Positions 55,518-63,956 of a stretch of 64,000 bases of DNA are shown one piece after another. The notes below the pieces were generated by a model. That model made no database searches. It saw nothing but the letters and a program-made list of their open reading frames with translations, and was not told the origin of the DNA. Source of the DNA: Marinomonas sargassi (GTDB lineage: Bacteria; Pseudomonadota; Gammaproteobacteria; Pseudomonadales; Marinomonadaceae); the NCBI RefSeq assembly GCF_025716875.1, contig NZ_JAOVZB010000002.1, positions 62,001 through 126,000 of the forward strand. Direction: 5' to 3'. Each line of letters opens with the position of its first letter. Position 1 is the first letter of the stretch. The position numbers were made by a program, and so were the translations under genes.

Positions 55518-56291
55518 TCAATGAAAAGTGACAGAGAAAGAAATGCCTAGCTCTTTAGAATTGTTATAGGGTTCAATCCGTGGCTCGTTTTTACTGTCAT
55601 AAGTCACCATAGAATCATCTAGGTACCAATAGCGGTAAAAAGGCTCAACGCTAACAGATGCATTTTGAAAGTGCCGTGTTAGACCCAAACTCACTCGATA
55701 TCCATAACCTGAGTTTTGGTGCAAAGTGATATCATCGTAACCACTTATTTCACCTAAATAGCTATGGTTTGTACCCGAAAGAAAAAGGTCGTATTCAATG
55801 CGTCCACTTAGCCCCCAACGTCGATCTATCTGCTTTGGCTGAAATTCCAAGCCAATAGGCATATAAATGTAGGTTTGGTCTCTTTCATACCCCAGCGCAG
55901 ATGTACTCGATACTCTACCACTCATATCATCGTTAAGGTTTCGATAGCCAATACCAATATAAACAAATGTATCGTAGGTTGGATTTATATCCGCCTTTCC
56001 CCCAAACAAGCCTCGTACTTCAAGCAAAGTATCTGGGATATTTTCTATGGTGCCAGAGCCTTGGTAATCCACAAACCCTGTGGAGTAATGCACTTCTATA
56101 GCTCGAAACCTTTCATGTGATATATAAGCATACCGTCCATGAAACCCACTCATACTCCCTTCTTGTTTCATTACACCTGGTTCGGTGTAAGTAATTGAAG
56201 AGGTGTTGATACCCAGCTGAATACGACTTTCTGCAAAACTTTGTGAAGAATAAAGTACAAAAGTTGCTATTAATAAACAGTACCTTTTCAA
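55518..56291 (-). CDS. Outer-membrane beta-barrel protein
   Basis: About 257 residues that I do not recognise. A signal peptide (LKRYCLLIATFVLYSSQSFA) is followed by alternating strands (HGRYAYISHERF, TFVYIGIGYRNL, YIYMPIGLEFQP, GYGYRVSLGLTRHF) and a C-terminal Phe-containing GISFSVTFH, as in autotransporter-like or OmpW/OprF-like barrels. I take the TTG at 56291, which places the signal peptide first; the frame is open further upstream. It follows the LysR stop by 13 bp and may be in its transcript. Confidence 0.75.
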   Translation of the reverse strand: MKRYCLLIATFVLYSSQSFAESRIQLGINTSSITYTEPGVMKQEGSMSGFHGRYAYISHERFRAIEVHYSTGFVDYQGSGTIENIPDTLLEVRGLFGGKADINPTYDTFVYIGIGYRNLNDDMSGRVSSTSALGYERDQTYIYMPIGLEFQPKQIDRRWGLSGRIEYDLFLSGTNHSYLGEISGYDDITLHQNSGYGYRVSLGLTRHFQNASVSVEPFYRYWYLDDSMVTYDSKNEPRIEPYNNSKELGISFSVTFH

Positions 56292-56304
56292 AAATATAAA
56301 CTCG

Positions 56305-57234
56305 TTAACAATTTGATTGCTCAAATTGTACAATTAACCAACGAGTAAAAGCATCTATTCTTTGGTCTTGTGTAGGCTCGGTGAGGGATAAAAGCACATA
56401 ATCATAGCCCGTTAACTGCATTCCCATTGGACTAATCAATGTTTGAGGGGCAAGCTGATTTAAGACTAAGTCATCCGAAACTAATGGCGTTGAACCTATA
56501 GCAATCCCTAAACCTGCCTGAGCGGCTTGCAAGGCATAAAAAAAGTGATCGAAATATTGTTCACTTTGGGGTTTTAGCGCCATTAGCTCTTGCTGCTTCC
56601 TCCAGTCCTCCCAAGCATTTGGACGAGTACGACTGTGTAGCCAGTGCGCTTGATCTAACGCTTGATTAGCTTGCTCTTGCCAATAATTATCAGTACAAAC
56701 TGGCCCCGCCATTTCGGAGCATAAAAAAGTCTGAGAATAGTTATCAGGAATACCAAAATCATTACGACGTATTGCAAGGTCGCAGTTTTCTGACAATAAA
56801 TCTATTGGGCCACCCGCCATGCGTAAATCAATATTCAATTCAGGGTGTTGTTCTTTGAAGCTTCCTAAACGAGGCATTAACCACCTCATTGCTAAACTGG
56901 GTTCACAGGATACAGTTAAAAAAGGAGAATTTTTGTCGTGCCTATGTATTTCTTCAACTGTGTCACTTAGTGCATTTAAGGATTCACTCACGGTTTTTAA
57001 TAAGCGCCGACCAGCCATAGTTAAATAGACACGTCTATTACGCCTAACAAACAATTCAACACCTATGCGCTCTTCCAGCTGAGCAACCGCTCGACTAATT
57101 GCCCCGTGAGTTAGATTGACCTCCTCCGCGGCACGAGAAAAACTTTGGTGTTTAGCCGCCGCTTCGAAAGCCGTTAACGCCCCTAAAGGAGGTAGCTGTC
57201 TCTTATTGTGAATTTTACTCACAGATATTCTCAC
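56305..57234 (-). CDS. LysR family regulator (GcvA-like)
   Basis: A 309-residue regulator. The helix-turn-helix RQLPPLGALTAFEAAAKHQSFSRAAEEVNLTHGAISRAVAQLEE is typical of the GcvA subgroup. Starts are GTG at 57234 or GTG four codons later. It is divergent from the LysE-type exporter gene (69 bp apart), a classic regulator-exporter pair, and is followed by the outer-membrane protein gene. Confidence 0.92.
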   Translation of the reverse strand: MRISVSKIHNKRQLPPLGALTAFEAAAKHQSFSRAAEEVNLTHGAISRAVAQLEERIGVELFVRRNRRVYLTMAGRRLLKTVSESLNALSDTVEEIHRHDKNSPFLTVSCEPSLAMRWLMPRLGSFKEQHPELNIDLRMAGGPIDLLSENCDLAIRRNDFGIPDNYSQTFLCSEMAGPVCTDNYWQEQANQALDQAHWLHSRTRPNAWEDWRKQQELMALKPQSEQYFDHFFYALQAAQAGLGIAIGSTPLVSDDLVLNQLAPQTLISPMGMQLTGYDYVLLSLTEPTQDQRIDAFTRWLIVQFEQSNC

Positions 57235-57303
57235 TTTTAATCGTTTTTATTAAATTACAGAAGAGTTCATGATCTTATTATTCACAAATAAGGAAGCGTT
57301 TCC

Positions 57304-57951
57304 ATGTTAAATATCGATCACTTTGAACTTTATTCCGTCGCCATTATTACGATTTTAGCCGTCATTAGCCCAGGACCAGACTTCGCGATGGTGTCAAAAA
57401 TGGCATTACTGAACGGCAGAAAAGAAGGCATGTTGTGTGCATTAGGAATAGGTGCCGCCATTAGCGTTCATCTTGCATACACTCTATTTGGCTTAGGAAT
57501 ACTTTTTGCAGAAAATGTTTGGGTATTAAATACATTACGCTATTTAGGTGCTATGTACTTAATCTGGCTAGGACTTTCTGCATTATGGCCCGATATAAAA
57601 CGCGCTCTCGGCAAGCGCAACAAATCAGTGATAAATAGCAATTCAAACACCAGAACTATAAACAGTCAGTCGCCTTTTTGGACAGGGTTTACTTGTAATG
57701 CTCTTAACCCTAAAACTATGCTTTTTATCGTTTCCTTATTTAGCCAAGTCATCTCAACAAGCACATCTTGGCAAATGGAACTGGCTTATGGTCTCTATAT
57801 CGCTCTGGCTCATTTCGTGTGGTTTTCCCTTGTTGCCTGTCTACTCACCGCAGAGAGAGTTCAACAACAAACCCAAACCTTAAAAGCATGGATTGAACGA
57901 GTATCGGGTGTTTTCTTAACGGGTTTTGGTATTCGATTGTTTGTGGATTAG
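57304..57951 (+). CDS. LysE/RhtB family amino-acid exporter
   Basis: A 215-residue exporter with five or six membrane spans. ISPGPDFAMVSKMALLNGRKEGMLCALGIG and the late CNALNPKTMLFIVSLFSQ are hallmarks of the family. AAGGAAG lies just ahead of the ATG. The divergent LysR regulator probably controls it. Substrate not predictable. Confidence 0.92.
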   Translation: MLNIDHFELYSVAIITILAVISPGPDFAMVSKMALLNGRKEGMLCALGIGAAISVHLAYTLFGLGILFAENVWVLNTLRYLGAMYLIWLGLSALWPDIKRALGKRNKSVINSNSNTRTINSQSPFWTGFTCNALNPKTMLFIVSLFSQVISTSTSWQMELAYGLYIALAHFVWFSLVACLLTAERVQQQTQTLKAWIERVSGVFLTGFGIRLFVD

Positions 57952-57971
57952 AGAAAAGAAAAATAAAGTTC

Positions 57972-58376
57972 TTAAATAGTATCTGGCCATTCAGCATATT
58001 GAGGGAGCTGATCATTGATAGTATGCCAGTTCGGTTTTTCACTGACCCAAATATGGCCAACAATATTCACGACAGGGTTAAAATCTAACACTCCAAGGCG
58101 AATACGAACAAACTCTGGCTGTGACTTAACGGTAACAAATATAGGAGAGCAACAATCCCGACAATAGTGACGAAACTTACCTGTACTCGACTCATATATA
58201 TGAAGGGACTCTTTACCTTTTAACATTCGAAACGCATTTTTAGGAATACGCGCCACAACAGAATATGCAGCCCCACTTAAATGCCTGCATGAATGACAAT
58301 AACAAAGATTCACTGCTGACAAAGGCTCTTGAACCTCGAACACCACCTTCTTGCAGTGACAACTACCTGTATTCAT
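57972..58376 (-). CDS. GFA family protein (second, different subtype)
   Basis: A 134-residue zinc protein with CHCKK, LCYCHSCRHLSGAAYSVVARIP, YCRDCCSPIF, and the C-terminal HIWVSEKPNWHTINDQLPQYAEWP, the common GFA pattern. The function is unknown. It lies 20 bp downstream of the TrpD-like gene on the same strand and converges on the exporter gene. Confidence 0.87.
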   Translation of the reverse strand: MNTGSCHCKKVVFEVQEPLSAVNLCYCHSCRHLSGAAYSVVARIPKNAFRMLKGKESLHIYESSTGKFRHYCRDCCSPIFVTVKSQPEFVRIRLGVLDFNPVVNIVGHIWVSEKPNWHTINDQLPQYAEWPDTI

Positions 58377-58396
58377 AATCTGCCTTATAAATCGTT

Positions 58397-59353
58397 TTAC
58401 ACTTTTTCCAGAGCAGAAAAGTAGGTATTAAATTGAGCCTTCATTTTGCCCGATAAAATACACGCCTTAGCTGAGTCATAACCCCCTTTAATAGAAGAGC
58501 TTTGCCCCGATATATACAAGGCAATACCCGAGTTAATCGCCACCATATCAATAATGGATTGCTCAGCTGAACCATTCAGCAGTTTTATAAAAATCGCTTT
58601 ATTTGCTTCTACATACCCACCGGGGATATCATCGTATTTCACGGGTGAAATGCCAAATTCCTCAGGGGTAATTTTATAGTACTTAATTTGACCTTCTGAA
58701 CATTCATATATATGAGACACCCCAGAAATGGAGACCTCATCAATACCTGGTTCACCATAAACCACAACAGCTCTTTTTCTTCCCAGTTTAATACATGCCT
58801 TTGCAAGTGCTTCTGCTTTACTCTGATCTGCTGTGCCAATCACCTGATAAGTGATTTGAGCAGGGTTACTCAAAGGCCCTGCCAAGTTAAAAATGCTTCT
58901 TCCACCAGCCAGTTTTCTACCATTAGCAACTGACTTTAAGCTAGGGTGGTAATGCTTTGCAAAGACAAACCCAAGGTTTGTCTGTTTAATTGTTGCCTTA
59001 ATTTGCTCGGGTGATTGCTCAATACCAATACCCAGTCCTTCAAGCAAATCAAAACTGCCATTTGGCCTTCGTGACCCTCTATTACCATGCTTAATAACAG
59101 GAACACCAAGCGCACTGATAACAAAAGCACTTGCTGTAGAAACATTGAATCGACTTAATCCACTTCCCCCTGTGCCACATACATCTAACAATTCCTCTGA
59201 GGTGGATATAGGTTTCGCATGTTTATTGATACATCCAACATAGTTGTAAATGTCATCTGAGGTCTCGCCCTTTTCTCGAAGGGAAATTATCGATTCGGCT
59301 ATTTCTTCATCTGAGAGCTTTCCAGAAAGCATGTTTTCAATTAATTCAGTCAT
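58397..59353 (-). CDS. Anthranilate phosphoribosyltransferase (TrpD)-like enzyme with altered GTGGD motif
   Basis: A 318-residue member of the TrpD family. The PRPP loop reads CGTGGSGLSRFNVST where TrpD has GTGGDG. KHGNRG, HPSLKSVANGRKLAGGRSIFNLAGPLSNPA and the metal-binding DE in GIDEVSISG are kept. The segment RRPNGSFDLLEGLG replaces the usual SSxxGSADVLEALG. It therefore looks like an active phosphoribosyltransferase with a divergent site, perhaps not the trp-pathway enzyme. It stands apart from other trp genes, 79 bp downstream of the DHFR gene. Confidence 0.8.
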   Translation of the reverse strand: MTELIENMLSGKLSDEEIAESIISLREKGETSDDIYNYVGCINKHAKPISTSEELLDVCGTGGSGLSRFNVSTASAFVISALGVPVIKHGNRGSRRPNGSFDLLEGLGIGIEQSPEQIKATIKQTNLGFVFAKHYHPSLKSVANGRKLAGGRSIFNLAGPLSNPAQITYQVIGTADQSKAEALAKACIKLGRKRAVVVYGEPGIDEVSISGVSHIYECSEGQIKYYKITPEEFGISPVKYDDIPGGYVEANKAIFIKLLNGSAEQSIIDMVAINSGIALYISGQSSSIKGGYDSAKACILSGKMKAQFNTYFSALEKV

Positions 59354-59432
59354 AATTTACTTGTGTGTCAATATTCAAGGTGAAGGTACTTTAATAAGAT
59401 AACGCCAGTTTAACCAGAGAACCTAGTATGGT

Positions 59433-59909
59433 TTACTCAGTCTTCTGCCAAATTCGATAGGTGTAATCTAGGTTGGATTGGAAAGCTTGCTCAAATACAT
59501 TGCTAAAACCTTCTGGAATGTCAGGAAAAAACACATCACCTTCTATTTCATCATGCACTGTCGATATATGTAGTGTATCAGCACGCTGAATCAGCGCTTT
59601 ATATATTTCACCGCCACCAGAGACAAACACATGATTGGTAATGTTTTTCAGTGTGGATAGCGCATTATCAATAGAAGAAAAATAGAACACGTCTTTATCA
59701 TCTGATTTCATTTCAGAACGAGTAATAACCGCATATTTTCTATTGGGAAGCTTGCCCATTGACTCAAACGTCTTTCTACCGACAATTAACCATTGATTAA
59801 ATGTCATGGCTTTAAACAAATATTGTTCCCCTTTAACTGACCAGGGTATATCTAAGCCCGAACCTATTATTCCATTTTCAGAAACAGCTGCGATCAATGA
59901 TAATTTCAT
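59433..59909 (-). CDS. Dihydrofolate reductase resembling DfrA1 (trimethoprim-resistance family)
   Basis: A 158-residue DHFR. Its sequence closely follows that of integron-borne DfrA1 as I remember it: KLSL at the start, [67 protein letters not shown] and the C-terminal YRIWQK. It differs from E. coli FolA in the substrate region (IPWSVKGEQ against LPADLAWF). It may be reduced in trimethoprim binding, but this is inference. GGAG lies ahead of the ATG. No attC site or integrase was seen. Confidence 0.88.
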   Translation of the reverse strand: MKLSLIAAVSENGIIGSGLDIPWSVKGEQYLFKAMTFNQWLIVGRKTFESMGKLPNRKYAVITRSEMKSDDKDVFYFSSIDNALSTLKNITNHVFVSGGGEIYKALIQRADTLHISTVHDEIEGDVFFPDIPEGFSNVFEQAFQSNLDYTYRIWQKTE

Positions 59910-59955
59910 GAGTCTCCATTAGTGGTACTTTAGCTACCAGTAGTAAATTAAGAGA

Positions 59956-60420
59956 TTAAATTCTCTTTTCCATGACGAAGTTTATAAGTTGTTGGCCTCT
60001 AACTTGGACTCTTTGCTCTTGTGTTACTTTAAAACCAAACTTCTCATAAAAAGGCCGTGCAGTAATACTCACATTTGAGTAAAAGTACGCCATGCCTTTC
60101 GATTCAGCAAAATGGAGAATGCGCTCCATTAAACGGCGGCCAACGCCTTTCCCCTGATGCTCCGAATGACAATAGAAGTAGTCAATTAAGCCATTCTCTT
60201 GTAGATCAGCGTATCCCACAATGTCATTACCTATCTCTGCAATAAACGGCTGAGCCTCATGCATTTTTTGCTGCCAAATATCAAAAGGAAATGTATCTGG
60301 TGCCCAAGCTTCTACTTGCTCTTGGGTGTAGTCTCGGATATTAACGCAACGAACAGTATTATAAAAAATCGACCATAATTCACTAGCATCGGATTCTTTG
60401 TATTCGCGGATTTTAATCAT
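59956..60420 (-). CDS. GNAT family N-acetyltransferase
   Basis: A 154-residue acetyltransferase. IKIREYKESDASELWSIFYNTV at the N-terminus, the acetyl-CoA motif HQGKGVGRRLM and the late ARPFYEKFGFKV are typical of the YafP/YedL-like GNAT group. The acceptor is unknown. It begins 6 bp downstream of the cupin gene and precedes the DHFR gene by 46 bp. Confidence 0.9.
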   Translation of the reverse strand: MIKIREYKESDASELWSIFYNTVRCVNIRDYTQEQVEAWAPDTFPFDIWQQKMHEAQPFIAEIGNDIVGYADLQENGLIDYFYCHSEHQGKGVGRRLMERILHFAESKGMAYFYSNVSITARPFYEKFGFKVTQEQRVQVRGQQLINFVMEKRI

Positions 60421-60426
60421 GTCCGA

Positions 60427-60849
60427 TCAACTAGTTTCTTGGTTAGATAACTTAATATGAACCGCTGCCAGTGTTTGCTCGCCCACCAACTCTGCTGTGT
60501 GTCCATGCACCTCATCATTAAATTCTTCATTAGGGAGTAAACGATCTTGGGCGATAAACATACCCCCTGCTGAGAAGTCACGGTATTCCCCGCTGCGCAG
60601 TGTAATCCGCAAGGTGCCAGAACGAATAATAATTAAGGTAGGGTCGCCCGCCACATGCCATGAACTGAAATAACCAGCTTCGCTAATACGGTGACGGAAA
60701 TTAAGCGCATCCATTCGCTCAGTTATAAACAAGCCGTTGTAATCCTCTAATGAATAGGAAACCTCACTAAAAACTGAAGCCCCAGTTTCAGAACCAGCCT
60801 CGCTTTCTAGCACTGGTGAAGACAAAACCGTTAAACTTATTACATTCAA
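60427..60849 (-). CDS. Cupin-like small protein
   Basis: A 140-residue protein with a single cupin-type barrel: DPTLIIIRSGTLRITLRSGEYRDFSAGGMFIAQD then HGHTAELVGEQTLAAVHIKL. The function is unknown. The frame is open 7 codons further upstream, but GGAG lies 8 nt ahead of the TTG at 60849, which I take as the start. It leads the cupin-GNAT pair on the minus strand. Confidence 0.75.
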   Translation of the reverse strand: MNVISLTVLSSPVLESEAGSETGASVFSEVSYSLEDYNGLFITERMDALNFRHRISEAGYFSSWHVAGDPTLIIIRSGTLRITLRSGEYRDFSAGGMFIAQDRLLPNEEFNDEVHGHTAELVGEQTLAAVHIKLSNQETS

Positions 60850-60928
60850 ACTAGACACTCCTAAAAACAACTGTTTTTCTATTCAGAAGACAATTAGAGC
60901 TAAAACTAAACTGGCCGCTCAACTCGTC

Positions 60929-61561
60929 TTACGTCGCCCTATGACTGAATAGAACACCGCAGCCAAAAGCAATAAATGCACTATTTGTTATGTTAGAAAA
61001 TAGCTTTTTCGACCCTAACTCCGACCATTTATTGCTGATATTTTTGGTGATATACGAATAGGCTAAATGAACCAAAGCAACAATAAAGCAGATAGTTAAA
61101 AACATGGCTCCAAATTGAATCAGAATAGATGAATCGGGAGATAGGAACTGCGGTAGAAAAGCAGAAAGGAAAATAACTGTTTTAGGGTTACTGGCAGAAA
61201 CAAAAAATGCTTCTTTAGATAATTTCCTATAGGAGAATGTAGTGATAACCTCTTTGACTCCAACTCTTCGAGAGTTTCGTTTTGAGAGGAGGCCTGTGAC
61301 CCCTAAATAAATTAGATACACACCTCCAATTAACTTCAGCAAGAAAAACAACATAGGTGAGCTTGCCAATAAAGCACCAGCCCCCAAAGCGACCAAAATA
61401 ATGATAAAGAGCTGACATAATAAATTCATTAAAATAGTCACACTCGCTGCTTTATAACCATGTCGTACTGCATTTTTTACAACCAATAAAACATTAGGAC
61501 CTGGAGAGAGAGTCACAATTAAATAAGCAACAAAAAACAATAACCAAGTTTCTAAACTCAC
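60929..61561 (-). CDS. LysE/RhtB family exporter
   Basis: A 210-residue membrane exporter. TLSPGPNVLLVVKNAVRHGYKAA and VSASNPKTVIFLSAFLPQFL are the family motifs; five or six spans. Substrate unknown. It is the second of three LysE-type genes in the last 7 kb; its sequence differs enough from the others not to be a recent duplicate. Confidence 0.92.
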   Translation of the reverse strand: MSLETWLLFFVAYLIVTLSPGPNVLLVVKNAVRHGYKAASVTILMNLLCQLFIIILVALGAGALLASSPMLFFLLKLIGGVYLIYLGVTGLLSKRNSRRVGVKEVITTFSYRKLSKEAFFVSASNPKTVIFLSAFLPQFLSPDSSILIQFGAMFLTICFIVALVHLAYSYITKNISNKWSELGSKKLFSNITNSAFIAFGCGVLFSHRAT

Positions 61562-61660
61562 CTTAAACTCCTTACAATTTCATATAATTAAATCACTGAC
61601 TTCCATAGATTGATGGGGAGATGCTACAGACAAACACAATAGAGGCTTGCCACTTAGCCC

Positions 61661-62062
61661 TTACTCACCCTGCCAGATTAGTTCTAATCGTAACCCTGAA
61701 GGCTCACTGAACATCATATGTTTACGAGGACCACCTGATAACAATTCAGGAGCAAACTCAATCTCACACAATGGATGCTCATCAATCTTTTTAAATAACT
61801 CATCAAGCTTAAGCTCTGACTCAACCTGTATAGCGAGATGATGCAAGCCTGCGTTTTTCTTACGATCAAAATCAGCACCGTTAAGACTTTTATCAACCTG
61901 CCATAAAGTTAAACGTAGCTTTCCGTCCGATACAGCCGTTCTAGGGTAAGATGGATCATAACCAGACTCACTCCAACCAAGCACATCAACAAAGAAAGAT
62001 TTACTGGCTTGCAAGTCACTAACGGAAAGCCCTAAGTGATTAAGACCAATTGTTTCTGACAT
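61661..62062 (-). CDS. VOC (glyoxalase/bleomycin-resistance/dioxygenase) family protein
   Basis: A 133-residue vicinal-oxygen-chelate protein. NHLGLSVSDLQASKSFFVDVLGW supplies the first metal His, NAGLHHLAIQVES the middle block and SEPSGLRLELIW the last Glu. Substrate unknown; resistance is not implied. It is 35 bp downstream of the next LysE-type gene. Confidence 0.9.
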   Translation of the reverse strand: MSETIGLNHLGLSVSDLQASKSFFVDVLGWSESGYDPSYPRTAVSDGKLRLTLWQVDKSLNGADFDRKKNAGLHHLAIQVESELKLDELFKKIDEHPLCEIEFAPELLSGGPRKHMMFSEPSGLRLELIWQGE

Positions 62063-62097
62063 ATCAATAGTTCCTTATGTTTGGAGTAAGAATTCTT

Positions 62098-62742
62098 TTA
62101 TTTACTGGCCGCCAAGCGTGCTGCTAACCCCAAAAAAACAACACCTAACAAACCATCAATATGACGCCCCATATTAAACTTCTTCCCAACAAGTCGGCCT
62201 AATTTACTAAAAGATAATGAGAAGGCAATATTCATTATTAGAGCAAAACTACTTAGTAGTATTCCCAATACCAAAATCTGTAAAGGAATAGAGCCTGTTC
62301 CATTAATAAACTGAGGCAAGAATGAGCTAAAGAACACCAATGCTTTAGGATTCAATAAATTATTAAGTAGTCCCTTACTGACTAAGTTAGATCGACTGAC
62401 AGCTTCTATATTGCTAGGTTGAGCAGAACCCTGAGGTTTCACCCAACTTTTCAGCATTTTCATACCGAGCCAGATTAAATAAAGCGCCCCTATCGCTTTA
62501 ATCGTATAAGCAAGCAAAGGCGTCGATTCCATCAACTGCCCTAAGCCAAAAGCGACCAATAGAGTTTGTATTATTCCTGCTAAAAATATCCCCACAGATA
62601 TCATCAAGCCTGATTTAAAGCCTCTCGTTGAGGAGTAAGTGGAAATCAAAATTAAGTCAGGCCCAGGAGAGATGACAAGAAAAAATATGGCAGTAAAAAA
62701 AATGGGTAAAATGGACGAGTCAATCATAAAAAGCATACTCAC
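62098..62742 (-). CDS. LysE/RhtB family exporter
   Basis: A 214-residue exporter with VISPGPDLILISTYSSTRGFKSGLMISVG and LLNNLLNPKALVFFSSFLPQF, the usual pair of motifs. The GTG at 62742 begins the longest frame; ATG codons at 62736 and 62727 are equally plausible. It may be co-transcribed with the VOC gene. Confidence 0.9.
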   Translation of the reverse strand: MSMLFMIDSSILPIFFTAIFFLVISPGPDLILISTYSSTRGFKSGLMISVGIFLAGIIQTLLVAFGLGQLMESTPLLAYTIKAIGALYLIWLGMKMLKSWVKPQGSAQPSNIEAVSRSNLVSKGLLNNLLNPKALVFFSSFLPQFINGTGSIPLQILVLGILLSSFALIMNIAFSLSFSKLGRLVGKKFNMGRHIDGLLGVVFLGLAARLAASK

Positions 62743-62822
62743 TTTATAGCTGTATTTAATTCGTATTTTACGTGTTAAATGAGATCTTTCCCTTGTTCCG
62801 ATTAGACCTCATTGTCACTGAC

Positions 62823-62848
62823 TGATAAAACTATCTTAAGTTTTATCA
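62823..62848 (-). terminator. Hairpin after the membrane-protein gene
   Basis: TGATAAAACT (62823-62832) is exactly complementary to 62839-62848 around a 6-nt loop. It lies 17 bp after the membrane-protein stop on the minus strand, without a clear T-run, so it is a weak terminator. Confidence 0.4.
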
Positions 62849-62865
62849 AAACAAAGTAGAGTAAG

Positions 62866-63426
62866 TCAGGGGGTTTTGAACAGTTTTTTCTTCAGCAATA
62901 GGATAAAACCTACGAGTAGCAAGACAAAGAAAACCATAGTAAAGCTGCTTTTTAAAACAGTAAATATGCTCGCTAACTTAACCGTTGATAATTGTAAATC
63001 TGGAAACGAATTTATCATTCGGATGATAAATATATTCTCAATGTAGTCAAAGACACCCGCTAAAAAAGGCACTAATGCGAAGTAGTAAGCTTTGAAGCTT
63101 CTAGAGAGCGTTTTGCTGTATAGCCAAATTAGCATTAATGAGTATGTGATAGAAAATAACCCAGGATAAATGAAATCTAAGGGCAATTGAGTCGTTAGAT
63201 ATACATTTCGACCGTCTACGCCTAATGAGTCTAGTAACTCATAAGCATAATTAAACGAATAGCCAGAAGGTAATGAATCGAACAGTAAGAAGTCGGGGGC
63301 GAACACTGAAACCGCAGGCATAGTGTAGGAAAGCATCCCAACATAAATCCCCATAGTTAATATAAATAATATGCTTACGAACTTTCCCGATGAACACTTC
63401 TGTATGGAATGGAGTAATGTTTCCAT
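62866..63426 (-). CDS. Hypothetical multi-span membrane protein
   Basis: A 186-residue protein that I do not recognise. About four or five hydrophobic spans are visible (near 17-37, 85-105, 113-130 and 155-178). An extracytoplasmic segment between the first two (PAVSVFAPDFLLFDSLPSGYS) is Tyr- and Asp-rich. The motif FDYIENIFIIRMI is prominent. It lies next to the IS5-like element. Confidence 0.75.
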   Translation of the reverse strand: METLLHSIQKCSSGKFVSILFILTMGIYVGMLSYTMPAVSVFAPDFLLFDSLPSGYSFNYAYELLDSLGVDGRNVYLTTQLPLDFIYPGLFSITYSLMLIWLYSKTLSRSFKAYYFALVPFLAGVFDYIENIFIIRMINSFPDLQLSTVKLASIFTVLKSSFTMVFFVLLLVGFILLLKKKLFKTP

Positions 63427-63724
63427 TTAAATTACTGCTCCTTTGATTGAACCTATTATTTCACCTTCCCAACAAGCATTTCTCCCTATTGCGAACACCC
63501 TTATTGATTGATACTAAAGTGCCATACCACCTTCTACTAGAGCAAAACGCATAATTTAAGATATTACTAAAAATATATAATATAAGAGACGACTATATAA
63601 AAGGCAGCCAATCTCTTGGCCAGCTGTCTAGTTGCGCTAGAGATAAAACGTACACTTTAAAATGAACAGTGTCCCCCGCACTAAAAACCCCGTAAAATTC
63701 GGCCTTTAGTACGTGTGCAGATAA
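63427..63724. other. Gene-less stretch left of the IS5-like element
   Basis: About 300 bp without coding character. It holds the promoter region of the membrane-protein gene and a short inverted repeat ACTAAA/TTTAGT near 63680-63710. No transposase remnant or RNA gene was recognised. Confidence 0.5.
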
Positions 63725-63760
63725 GGAAGGTACGAATAAGTCTTCTGAACTTCAGTCTCC

Positions 63761-63846
63761 TCAGAGAAACGATCTATCAAGGCAAGAGTGAGTAGGAATG
63801 TTAATACCTTTCAATCACTCTTAACACAGAGAGAGCGTTTCTCTGA
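63761..63846. repeat. Nested inverted repeats, first arm of the element
   Basis: TCAGAGAAACG (63761-63771) is exactly complementary to 63836-63846; inside it AAGAGTGA (63784-63791) pairs with TCACTCTT (63815-63822). Together they can form one long stem. Confidence 0.75.
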
Positions 63847-63867
63847 AAGACCCGAAGGGCGTGACCA

Positions 63868-63956
63868 AACTCTTTTTATTCTTTGTTAAGCTTCTTGCCA
63901 ATATGCTCAATATTGGACGGCGAAACTTGCCTCGAATAATAAAGAGTTATTCACAC
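63868..63956. repeat. Nested inverted repeats, second arm of the element
   Basis: AACTCTTT near 63868-63875 pairs with AAAGAGTT near 63952, with a partly paired extension; at the tip CCAATAT (63898-63904) is exactly complementary to ATATTGG (63910-63916) across a 5-nt loop. Confidence 0.65.

Noticed and set aside
59353..63426. Chromosomal integron cassette array around the DfrA1-like gene
   Set aside because: Spacers are mostly short (6-80 bp) and no attC-like paired core sites or integrase gene were seen; several genes are closely spaced or co-transcribed, unlike cassettes.
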